The notes under the pieces: generated by a model
What the model saw: the letters and a program-made list of their open reading frames with translations, nothing else
Databases searched by the model: none
What the model was told of the DNA's origin: nothing
Shown here: in pieces, positions 1 through 9,200 of the stretch
Layout: every line of letters begins with the position of its first letter
Numbering within the stretch: position 1 is the first letter of the stretch
Position numbers and translations under genes: made by a program
Origin: Leguminivora glycinivorella
Lineage: Eukaryota > Arthropoda > Insecta > Lepidoptera > Tortricidae
DNA length: 64,000 bases
Assembly: GCF_023078275.1 (NCBI RefSeq)
Contig: NC_062976.1
Coordinates: 2,604,001 to 2,668,000, forward strand
Reading direction: 5' to 3'

Positions 1-1298
1 CAAACGATACCTCTCACATATGGATCCGTAAAATAAGACCTCAAAAATATTGAATACTTTACTACGGTCAGCGCCCGTTTAGGCGACCTGGAGGATAACC
101 CCTGCCAAACAAAATTCTTAATTACATGGTTATATATTATCATATACCAATGAAACTTATATTTTTAGAAAGAGCATGAATAGACGCGAAAATTTTATAA
201 TAACATCAATTGCGGTAAAGTTATTGTTTATTGAGTTAGACGCATTTTTTACTAGTACTTGTGCAATTCATGTGCGATAAAAAAACACATATTTTCATAT
301 ATTTCCTAAACGGTTACTTTTATGAGCATAGTTGTTTGAAAACAATTAAAGTAGGTTTAATAAGCTTTCAAATGACACCTCGCACGAACAGATTGGTGCC
401 ATAGGACTCGAGATGTGAATAAATATCTATGATGGTCGGTCGCCATCTTTCCCCCCCTTTTTCTGGACCCGTCCCCCCCTCCTTAAACTAAAACAGGTCA
501 ATTCGTAATCTGGAGAGAACGAGGAACATATCCATACCTGTTTTAGGTATTTAGAAGAGATGTCGACGAAAATCGTGAAGGAGACGACTTGTGGCCAAAT
601 TGGCTCTAGACTAAAACCTTTATCACTAAAGAAATGACTAGTAGCAGGTACACATAGATTTCCTCATGAATCACAGCTGTGGGAACATGTATTATAATAA
701 CTGCAGCTGAATAGCAGTTTTCCTTTTATTTGGTTTGTTTAAATTGGCTAAAGTATCACACAAATAATTTACAAAAATTGAAATTCTAGTATTTTTCAAC
801 TGGGATAAAACTTCTATGCCACTAAAAAAAATATCTGAATTAGATATACTATGTTCGCATTTTATTTTTGAAAAATATTTATTTTGATACATCAAAATAT
901 AAATTATTCTTCAAAAAATATTTTGTGAATATAGTATATAAATAATTTGTTCATTTTTTAGTGTCATAGAACTCATGCTAGTTAAAAAATACTATAAAAT
1001 TGTGATAAACAGCAAAAATAAGAAATACAAATGGTTCACAAAATGATATTGAATGAACTGGACTAAATAAAATAATAAGCTATCAAATGAAGGTTTCATC
1101 TATCTAATTACATTATACATTAGTAAATTAGTTGATAGTAGGGAAATCATTTATGGACTAACATGATGTAATATAGTTGTCACAGTCTGGGTCTAATTAC
1201 AATAAGCTCATAACATATTAGTGTGGACATAACTTTCATTACTAAATTGACATTCTTAACTTTGTGCTTGTGTAACTTTGACTTTACTGTATATGTAA
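1..1298. other. No gene seen; AT-rich non-coding
   Basis: No ORF with recognisable protein similarity. There is a short C-run region at 451-480 and a strongly AT-rich stretch at 830-1060. A few phrases around 365-430 resemble degraded repeat, but no boundaries can be set. Confidence 0.5.
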
Positions 1299-1520
1299 CT
1301 TTGACGACTGGTCTGGCTCAGTCGGTAGTGACCCTGCCTGCTAAGCCGTGGTCCTGGTTATTTAGCCTTATTTCAACCAAATAAGGTTTGTCACCAATCA
1401 GCTGTGTTGTGTTAGTACAATTTGCTCCGTTCTTATTAATGTAAGTGATTTGTCTTATTATCCTCTTTGTGTTATCCCGGTATGCACCATCATGGGAGCC
1501 TCTGGTCCTCTTTGACGACT
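1299..1520 (+). repeat. tRNA-derived SINE-like insertion, degraded
   Basis: The stretch 1313-1325 (CTGGCTCAGTCGG) matches a tRNA A-box/D-arm. The 11-bp string CTTTGACGACT occurs at 1299-1309 and again at 1510-1520 and could be a target-site duplication around a roughly 200-bp insertion. No good B-box remains, and the 3' end lacks a clear simple tail, so the SINE assignment is tentative. Confidence 0.4.
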
Positions 1521-1689
1521 AGTGATTTGCCCTACATTAATTTCTAATGATGATAATATGCCCACAAAAAAAAAAAAAAGAGATTAGAGAGTTACTTTTT
1601 TATTGTTTTGTTAAACCTGTTATATATGCTTCTTGATGGCTAATACAATTTGTAATCACAAACCTGAGCAATTGATGTTTTCCTAGCAT

Positions 1690-2049
1690 TTTGCCATGGC
1701 CTTCGCTTCCCATCCAGAGGGCAAACTGGATGCTACCTATAGGATTAAGTCTGGTTTCCTCGCAATGTTTTCCTTTTGCAAAAAGTAACTGCCGAAGTAT
1801 TGAATGTCATTTCCATTTCATACATAAATTCTGAAAAACTCCGAGGCAGGGTAACCTGCTATTTCCTCTTTATTGAAACAAAATCTGTGATTTAGTCTTA
1901 CCACTAGGCCACTAGGTATTGCAAATAGGTATTGCAGGTCACAAGTAGATTGGTTGGGACTAGCTCAGGGCTGGGACAAGTTGCGTACTAGAAGCATAGG
2001 CCTCTCTATGCTCAGCAGTGGGTGATAAAGGGCTGATATGATGATGATA
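1690..2049 (+). repeat. Degraded repeat and 3' end of a non-LTR element with ATG-repeat tail
   Basis: 1956-2049 has the look of the 3' terminus of a moth non-LTR element (CTCAGGGCTGGGAC, then CTATGCTCAGCAGTGGG), ending in a (GATGAT)n tail at 2035-2047. 1690-1860 carries phrases such as TTCCTCGCAATGTTTTCC that I associate with lepidopteran short repeats. Only the tail is clear from sequence alone. Confidence 0.45.
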
Positions 2050-2338
2050 GCCACCATAGATTTTTGTCTATTGTCCACACTGAATCTATTCCCAATTGTT
2101 TATCATCATAGTTGTGACGACGAAAACACATTGGTATGGCAGGAAGTCATGTTTACGTTTCAGTTCCAAACAACGTAACTATGTTCAGTCATTTATTTCT
2201 TTCTATTTAAAGGTTAACTGCTTGTTACTTATTCCATGGCCTTGGAATATATTTAAACTGCTTCTTACACTTAGAGATCGTTATTTGTGCTACACTAACT
2301 TTGGTAATTTAGGGGTAGGCCAGACCAGAATTACATTC

Positions 2339-2460
2339 CAGGCGGGCATGCATGGTCGCGCGAGAAATGATAAAACATCAGGCCGTATATCGCACTTTTT
2401 AAGTTTGATGGGACAGCCTGATGTTTTATCATTTATTTCGCGACCATGCTTGCCTGCCTG
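2339..2460. mobile_element. Foldback MITE, family A, copy 1
   Basis: The arms 2339-2383 and 2416-2460 are inverted copies: CAGGCGGGCATGCATGG at the left, CCATGCTTGCCTGCCTG at the right, both running through the AAATGATAAAACATCAGGC region. The loop is about 30 bp. A second family member lies at 20825-20957. Confidence 0.8.
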
Positions 2461-2522
2461 TTCTTTGTAGTTAATAAGGCGGCGTGTATACATATTTTTA
2501 CGTCCATTGCCTAGATACAAAT

Positions 2523-2695
2523 TGTTGTATTCGATGAGTAATTAATTAATACGCCATCTCAGACCGAAAACACAAACGCTTTATTTCGCAAGCTAAAACA
2601 TAAAACTGACACATTGACAGTATGTCACAACACCATAAACTATTTTCATAAATACATGAATATCATAATAACATGGAGTATTTATTGTTACCACA
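2523..2695 (-). repeat. 3' LTR (on coding strand) of the LTR element
   Basis: 173 bp, TGTTGTATTCG...TTACCACA on the + strand. It is identical base for base to 4921-5093. Confidence 0.93.
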
Positions 2696-2763
2696 CTCTT
2701 CCCCGCTTAGTAAATAAATATCAAAGAAAAACTGTTCTAAAACACAAAACATTTTGTCGATTA

Positions 2764-4794
2764 CTATGTCTTCTTCTTTCCTTCCTCCTCTTTTTTTATT
2801 TTTACGGTAGTCCCTTGCCATAAACGTTGTGACAGACGTGAATATTTCTCTAGTATCATAGTAAAAGCCTTATTGAGTACTTGTAAGAGTTGTAAGATAC
2901 ATTTTCGTCCACGCAGATATTCACAAAATTTAGTTAAACCTAATGTAATCGCATAACCATTTTTTTTCAAAATCGGGTATTTTGAGTGACTACTATTGTT
3001 TAGAATCCTGCTTCCAAATATAATCGGTTTAGTAATGTTACTGTTTATGATTTGCAATGGTAATACGGCCTCAATATTGCTTTTCTTATTTTTCGTAACA
3101 TTTTTGTCAATTCCATACTTTTCGTCAACAAATTTACATTTCTCTAATTTAATTTTCAGTCCTAAATTGTTCAATGCTCTTAATACTGATTTAAATCTCT
3201 CATAGGTCTCCAACACTGATTTTGCAAGAACAACTGGTTTAGGTTTAATCTCCAATTCAACTTGCTCGTCTGTATAATTCTTCATATCATGTTCAAAAAC
3301 ACATTGAGTTTTCTTTGCAAAAGTCATTTTCTCCTTAGGCCCTGTTTCACTAACCTTACTTTGTTCAAAAGTAGCAGGCCAGAGTTCAAGTACAGACAGC
3401 CATGTTTTTCCAATTACTCTAGGTAATCCATCTTTTACGACAAATAATATTTGGTTTTCTACGTTTACAGTTCCATACGACAAACTTAAGTCTTCCAAAA
3501 TAGCGAGTGGTGTTAAAGTTGACTTGTCATAATTTGTAAAAACTACATTTCGTTGCTTCGTTTCAAAATTTGGAAAATATTGCTTCTTATCAGAACACGT
3601 AATCGTACTTACATCTGCTCCGGTGTCTACTTCAAACTCCAGCAATTTGCCATTTACATGAACACTTAACTTTTGCGATGGAATCCTGTCTTTTTCACTA
3701 CAATGAAACATATCATAAGATACCGGTCCTGGTGTATCATATCTTTTACTTTTTTCCTCATTTCCAATGAATTTGTATGTCTCTTTATCGACCACATTTA
3801 AGGTCTTCACCCTCCAATTATCTTTATTTTGGGTACACATTTTGTAAATGTGACCCTTTGTACCACATTCACTACAGAACTTCATGCGCAAGGTACATTC
3901 AGCTCTCATGTGGCCCTCTTTTCCACAGCAAAAACAAATTCCAGTACTTCCTCCTGCCTCTGGTTTAGATTTTGTAGTCTCATGTCTAGAACCATAGCCT
4001 CTGTTCCTTTCTAACTTGAACATTTGCGGTTTAGTCTCTTTTTCCTCATTCTTGTATGTTAAGTTATATGCGGCCTCGACAGTCTTTCCTATTTCTACTA
4101 GTTTTTCCATTGGCAGGTCTGCCTGTTTAAGCACTTCAAACTTCACTGCTTCATAGAAAGTGCCATTAAATAGTCGCTCTTTGATCTCATCGTTAATGTT
4201 ATTGAAATTACAGTTTTTTGATAATTTCTTTAGTTCGAGTATATATTTGTCCAAATTTTCATCTTTTTGTTGGTTTCTCTTTCGGAATTCAGCCTGTTCT
4301 AGTGCATAATTTCTAACGGGATGATAATGCTTTTCTAATTTGTCACAAATTTGGTCGTATGTTAAATTTACTGGTGAGTCTGGAGTGCATATGGTCGTAA
4401 GGAGCTCGTAGACACTCGCTCCAAGTTTTGTAATAAGTAGTGGCACCTTTTTATTGACATCTATGTCATTTAGCAAGAAAAAACATTCCAGCTGCTGTTT
4501 GTAAGCCCTCCAGTTTCCTCCGGTAAAAACTTCCAAATTTGAAATAGAGTTCATCTTATATGCGAGCTTTTCCGCCGTGCATTCTCTATATTCCTCCTGT
4601 TCTTCAATATAATCCCGAAGGAATCGTCGAATCTCTTCAACCGAATTTTCGTTGGAAAATTTAATATCTTCGTCCTTCACAACTGAATTTGCTAAAATAA
4701 TAAGTTCATCTTTCTTTTTAGTTTGAATCCAAGCTTTTTTCCCAGACTTCAGGAGAGGCGTCCATTCCCGTTTGTCGTTTGTTAGTTCTTTCAA
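2764..4794 (-). CDS. Gag-protease with remnant RT and RNase H, in-frame deleted polyprotein
   Basis: A single 676-codon frame. Order: a gypsy-type Gag domain (about residues 80-250, with FTGGNWRAYKQQLE), two CCHC zinc knuckles (CX2CX4HX4C, about 285-320), a retropepsin with V-D-T-G-A at about 386-390, then only short pieces of pol. One piece resembles the RT thumb (FKSVLRALNNLGLKIK) and the next resembles RNase H (PIIFGSRILNN, then KFCEYLRGRK). The RT palm with YxDD and the whole integrase are absent, yet the reading frame stays open across the joins. No ATG lies near the frame start: the frame opens after a TAG about five codons upstream, and the first in-frame ATG is residue 81, so the Gag start is either non-AUG or lost. 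It could supply Gag and protease but needs RT and integrase from a relative. Confidence 0.85.
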   Translation of the reverse strand: MKELTNDKREWTPLLKSGKKAWIQTKKKDELIILANSVVKDEDIKFSNENSVEEIRRFLRDYIEEQEEYRECTAEKLAYKMNSISNLEVFTGGNWRAYKQQLECFFLLNDIDVNKKVPLLITKLGASVYELLTTICTPDSPVNLTYDQICDKLEKHYHPVRNYALEQAEFRKRNQQKDENLDKYILELKKLSKNCNFNNINDEIKERLFNGTFYEAVKFEVLKQADLPMEKLVEIGKTVEAAYNLTYKNEEKETKPQMFKLERNRGYGSRHETTKSKPEAGGSTGICFCCGKEGHMRAECTLRMKFCSECGTKGHIYKMCTQNKDNWRVKTLNVVDKETYKFIGNEEKSKRYDTPGPVSYDMFHCSEKDRIPSQKLSVHVNGKLLEFEVDTGADVSTITCSDKKQYFPNFETKQRNVVFTNYDKSTLTPLAILEDLSLSYGTVNVENQILFVVKDGLPRVIGKTWLSVLELWPATFEQSKVSETGPKEKMTFAKKTQCVFEHDMKNYTDEQVELEIKPKPVVLAKSVLETYERFKSVLRALNNLGLKIKLEKCKFVDEKYGIDKNVTKNKKSNIEAVLPLQIINSNITKPIIFGSRILNNSSHSKYPILKKNGYAITLGLTKFCEYLRGRKCILQLLQVLNKAFTMILEKYSRLSQRLWQGTTVKIKKEEEGKKKT

Positions 4795-4920
4795 ATCAAA
4801 TTCCCGAAACTACACATTCAAAAATCCACATTGACATTTGACAATTAATTCACACAAAATAACACATTCCTTTTAATTATTATTTATAACACGTTGTTCG
4901 GGACCGTCTCGTCGCCAGAT

Positions 4921-5093
4921 TGTTGTATTCGATGAGTAATTAATTAATACGCCATCTCAGACCGAAAACACAAACGCTTTATTTCGCAAGCTAAAACATA
5001 AAACTGACACATTGACAGTATGTCACAACACCATAAACTATTTTCATAAATACATGAATATCATAATAACATGGAGTATTTATTGTTACCACA
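4921..5093 (-). repeat. 5' LTR (on coding strand) of the LTR element
   Basis: 173 bp, identical to the other LTR. Followed by the second CAAAT. Confidence 0.93.
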
Positions 5094-5414
5094 CAAATAG
5101 TCATATAGAGGATGGAGACGGAGGTGTAATCTCCAGATAATTTTATAATAATAGAATATAGATTTTTTGAGGAATAATTCTTTCAAGGCCGTCAACAAAA
5201 GGCCAATCGCTCACGCTCCATAGCGATCAACACGCCTCTATCTCATTAATATTGAAGATTTGATAGAGACACGCAAGTTTTGATGTCGAATCGACAGCAG
5301 ATTGACTTAAACTAAGCCGACAGGAAGTGAAACGCTTAAAGCCCTCAGTACAGTGAGCATAAGCTAAGGAGACGTGCTAGCGTATGGTAATACCGACACC
5401 GACCTTTAACAAAA
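5094..5414. other. No gene seen
   Basis: Non-coding sequence between the LTR element and a short LINE insertion. No inverted repeat or ORF of note. Confidence 0.4.
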
Positions 5415-5427
5415 GCATTATGAATAC

Positions 5428-5624
5428 TAGAGACTAGACCTAGGCGAACCTTTCTCAACCAAATCAGGGAAATAGGTATTACAAAAAGCCCAAGTCAGAA
5501 GTACTCGAAACCATACATGCATGAGGAACGTTATGAAAGCGCGTGAAGAGAAAGTGGTTTGTCAGGATCTTAGCAAATGGAAATCCATGATCTCTGCCTA
5601 CCCCTTTGGTAAGCAGGCGTGAGT
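5428..5624 (+). mobile_element. Short non-LTR 3'-end insertion with 13-bp target duplication (family L, copy 1)
   Basis: GCATTATGAATAC occurs at 5415-5427 and 5625-5637, flanking 197 bp. The inner 3' part (AACGTTATGAAAG, then GTGGTTTGTCAGGATC, ending CAGGCGTGAGT) is shared with the insertion at 46821-46958, so both are 5'-truncated copies of one element sharing a 3' end. Confidence 0.8.
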
Positions 5625-5655
5625 GCATTATGAATACAAACAAGTTCGGACACAA

Positions 5656-5739
5656 GTACTATCAGCTGCTAAAGTGGATGGCGAATTTATCAATGAATTC
5701 ATTCATAATTTCTCCCTGCACTTTTGCAGCTGATAGTAC
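5656..5739. mobile_element. 84-bp hairpin MITE, family P1, copy 1
   Basis: A nearly perfect single hairpin from GTACTATCAGCTGC to GCAGCTGATAGTAC. Relatives lie at 30961-31043, 48609-48692 and about 60431-60500. Confidence 0.8.
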
Positions 5740-5760
5740 AACCTCAATTAGTAATCAGGG

Positions 5761-5912
5761 GGCGTAGCCGAATGACATTTCTGCGACGCGAAGCGAAATC
5801 GTTACGCCGGAGAAATGTAGTCTGGCTCTGTCGCGCCGATATCCAAGAGCGATAGAGATCTTAGATAGCTACGAAAGACATATTATCGTGAGCGTTTGTG
5901 CATTCGGCTACA
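5761..5912. mobile_element. MITE, family P2, copy 1, just upstream of Rab5 exon 1
   Basis: Ends in GGCGTAGCCGAATG and CATTCGGCTACAC (inverted); the inside carries TCTGGCTCTGTCGCGCC. Other copies: 21983-22139, 50388-50541, 58589-58805. It ends about 50 bp before the splice acceptor of the first coding exon. Confidence 0.75.
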
Positions 5913-5962
5913 CACACAGATAGCTCCCAACATTTGTCCTAACCAATGTTTTTTGTACCCAG

Positions 5963-5965
5963 GCG
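5963..5965 (+). other. Rab5: Tail of Rab5 5' UTR after splice acceptor
   Basis: AG at 5961-5962 follows a pyrimidine-rich tract (TTTTTTGTACCCAG). Only three bases separate the acceptor from the ATG. The upstream 5' UTR exon and promoter were not recognised in 1-5960 and may lie outside the window. Confidence 0.7.
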
Positions 5966-6210
5966 ATGGCGACAAACAGGAGCGGTGCCGCGCGGCCGAA
6001 CGGCGCGCCGCAGACCAAAGTCTGCCAGTTCAAACTGGTTCTCCTCGGCGAGAGCGCCGTGGGCAAGTCCTCGCTGGTGCTGCGGTTCGTCAAGGGCCAG
6101 TTCCACGAGTACCAAGAGAGCACGATCGGTGCCGCCTTCCTCACTCAGACTGTGTGCCTCGATGACACTACCGTCAAGTTTGAGATTTGGGACGCTGCGG
6201 GGCAAGAGAG
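5966..6210 (+). CDS. Rab5: Rab5 coding exon 1 (P-loop to switch II)
   Basis: It encodes residues 1-81 plus two bases of codon 82. The start is the only ATG in a suitable position: it lies three bases after a strong 3' splice acceptor (T-rich tract, then CAG, AG at 5961-5962), so a non-coding exon must lie further upstream. The donor GTGAGT begins at 6211. The exon holds the P-loop, switch I and the start of switch II. Codons 75-82 read W-D-A-A-G-Q-E-R; the GCT codon at residue 77 replaces the ACT (Thr) found in the decayed duplicate downstream. Confidence 0.96.
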
Positions 6211-9200
6211 GTGAGTCTACTTCTAATAATGTATGTTGGTAATGGACAGGACATGTTGCCAAGCAGAATGATGGCAAGTTGACTAAATTGGTCGCTTTTG
6301 GATGAAAGCTCCTTGAGTCAGTTGGGTGGACTCTTGGAAGATTATAGATGACTTCTGGATGACTCTAGCTCAGGACCAGAACATGTGTAAGTGGGTGAGT
6401 ACTCCTTGGTGCTGCGGTTCGTCAAGGGCCAGTTCCACGATTACCAAGAGAGCACGATCGGTGTCGCCCTCCTCACGCAGTTTGCCTTGATTACCGTTTG
6501 TCAAGTTTGAGATTTGGGACACTGCGGGACAGGAGAGGTGAGTCTCCTAACTCTACCACTAGTACTCGTAATGCATGCTGCAGTTGTTAATGGCCAGGTA
6601 ATCTTGCCAAGCCGAGTGATGCTAGGTTTACACGGGCTTAGTAGCTAATGCTTAGTACGTGTCAACGTGAAATCATCTGAATGTTTACTACGATGGTGTT
6701 TACTTGTGTTAAGGTTGCCGACCCCTGCAATTCAGTTTTAAAGAAAGCATTATTCCATGTTGTGTTTTTAGTCTGATCCAAATTCCACTTTTTTACATGA
6801 CCACAATCTCTTTATGTTTTGTAATGTTTATTTTGGCAACTCAATATTATTTCGATTAGAGTAATCTATAGGATTTTTCCTGTTTTAAATTAGACGATAG
6901 TTTCCGAGATAAAGTTCAATACCTACTTCACGGTTTATTTTCGTTAAATGCAGACGATGATTATTATTGATATTACTGCAAGTCATTTTGTTTACAACTT
7001 GCCAGCATTTTGTATTGAAATGCGTTGTAGATCTATTACAAGGAAAATCGATAACATTCTTTTAAAATGCCTAATAAAACAAAAAACATCTGTTTCCGTT
7101 TATCCTCAACAGCTTTACGCAATGATAAGTAACGCAATAACTTAACCACGAAATTTAAATAAAAAAAAAAAACCCGACCATAGTACTGATCTCCATGAAA
7201 CATGGTGCATGGCTAAGAACACTCCCGATTATTCAGCTTTCAAACAAAAAAAAAAACTAAATCGGTTCAAGAGCTATAATGCCACAGGCACACACACAGA
7301 CACACGTCACGTCAAACTTATAATACAGATATAGTGCGAAGATTTTCCTTCGTATTTTTACGGAAACGTTCGTATTTTTTTTATTTTTTTTTAATGGCTT
7401 TCCCCTCTTGGCAGGAGGGATTTTGCCAAGGACGACGTTAGACATACAACGCACGATAAGAATGTTCGGTGAAAATTTTTGTGGTGGGAAAGGAACGTTC
7501 GTATTTGTCATGCTAGTTCAGTAAATGTCAGTACGTCTTGTAGGTACTGAGACTGACTGAAATGGCATGACACGATCGTAAGCTAAGTTTCCGTAAGAAT
7601 ACGAAGGAAAATCTTTTCACACTACATCTGTACCCCGTCTTTTTGCGTAAAGAGATCCAGACCAAACAGACTACCTACCACAAGAATTCATTCACCGAAC
7701 TCATTTGACTTATCAGAGGTAGCCTAGCTCAGGTAGGAATCTAGCCATAGGTACCTATACTATCAAAATGCTTGCTCAATAAAAATGACCATCGCTTTGA
7801 AAAATCCACGTTTCGGAAATAACAATAACAATACGTCAAAAACTGGCCCAACGGGACGCATCTGGAAAGTACGTCTGATTACTGAACGCTGGCTATTAAT
7901 ACCGGACTCTTTGCCGTATGACTAATGTCGGGAATTGGAATCATGAAGTCTAAATCGAGTCTTGTCTGGCTTGGAAATATTAAAGTATGTTTATTGGAAA
8001 CAGGGGTAAAAAGACATATTACGTACGTTGTACGTTCGACCAATGGGTCCTAGGCCACTCTAGAACCCTGTCGTATTGACACCGTGCTTTATTCGCCATA
8101 TAGGTCTCCTTGATGTTTACTGTGAAAAGGTTCTACAGTGGCCTAGGATTCAGATTGGTTGCATGACTGTACAGATATCCCGCTGTCTAATATGAAAAAC
8201 TATATCAGTTTTGTCGCTTTTCTTCTTTGTCTCTCTAATCCATTATAAATTGAATTTGTGATAGCATGCATTTGATTACACTGACTTCGGATTTTATTTC
8301 ATTTCTTAATTTTATTGTGTTTTGTGTATCTTATACTTTTAAACGAGCAATTCTTGTATATTTATTTATTTATTTATATATATATATATTTATTTACACT
8401 GACGATCTCGGAAACCGCTCTAACGATTTCGCAGAAATTTGTTATGTGGGGGTTTTTGGGGGTGAAAAATCGGTCTAACTTATCCTTCGGTCCCGGAAAA
8501 CGCGAATTTTCGAGTTTTCATGCGTTTTTCTTCGCGCGCCATCTCGTGTGCAGTAGTTGTACTGTTAAGACAGAATTCTTTCGGTCGATGTAAGTACTAT
8601 TTATTGCAAACACTAGATGGCGACACAGGTCAAGGCTAAAACGAATAGAAAATACACTATTTGAGTTTTTGTGGCGAAATGCGCGCCATCTCGTGTGGAG
8701 TAGTTGTGTTGTTAAGGCTGAGAATTCTTTCGCTCGATGTAGGTACTATTCATTTTTGAACTAGATGGCGACACATGTCAAGGATACGAAACAGAACCGA
8801 GCGAAGCTCGGTTGCCCAGATATTTTCTATTTGTAAATGACGATCCTTATTGGGAGAAAATATTCATTTTATTATTTTCAATTTATAATGTAATTTTCGA
8901 CGATCATGATGAGAAGATAAACATAACTTTGGCATGTAACAAATTTATAGTGTAATTTTTATCATGAAATAAAGAAATCTAAATCTAAATCTAAATGGGA
9001 AAGTGTGTGTGTCTGTTTGTTTGTCCGTCCTTCACGGCAAAACGGAGCGACGAATTGACGTATTTTTTAGATGGAGATAGTTGAAGGGACAGAGTGACAT
9101 AGGCTACTTTTTGTCTCTTTCTAAGGCGAACGAAGCCGCGGGCGAATGCTAGTATAATTATATTGAAATAGAAATATTTTTATTCATGGCAAAATAATAC

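Larger units (their letters stand above)
2523..5093 (-). mobile_element. Compact Ty3/gypsy-type LTR retrotransposon with 5-bp target duplication
   Basis: Two identical 173-bp direct repeats (2523-2695, 4921-5093), each TG...CA, flank an internal region read on the - strand. CAAAT sits immediately outside both ends (2518-2522, 5094-5098), a perfect 5-bp target duplication. On the coding strand, the sequence just after the 5' LTR (TGGCGACGAGACGG, about 4904-4917) fits a primer-binding site. A purine tract (GCGGGGAAGAG) abuts the 3' LTR at 2696-2706. The full length is 2571 bp, about half that of an autonomous element. Identical LTRs imply a recent insertion. Confidence 0.93.

Noticed and set aside
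5896..6277. ORFs of 78-112 codons overlapping Rab5 exon 1 in other frames
   Set aside because: They follow from the GC-rich Rab5 exon; the Rab5 frame has full domain support and correct splice phase.
6400..6540. Mutually exclusive alternative Rab5 exon
   Set aside because: No acceptor, missing P-loop codons, frameshift and in-frame TGA; better explained as a decayed duplicate.
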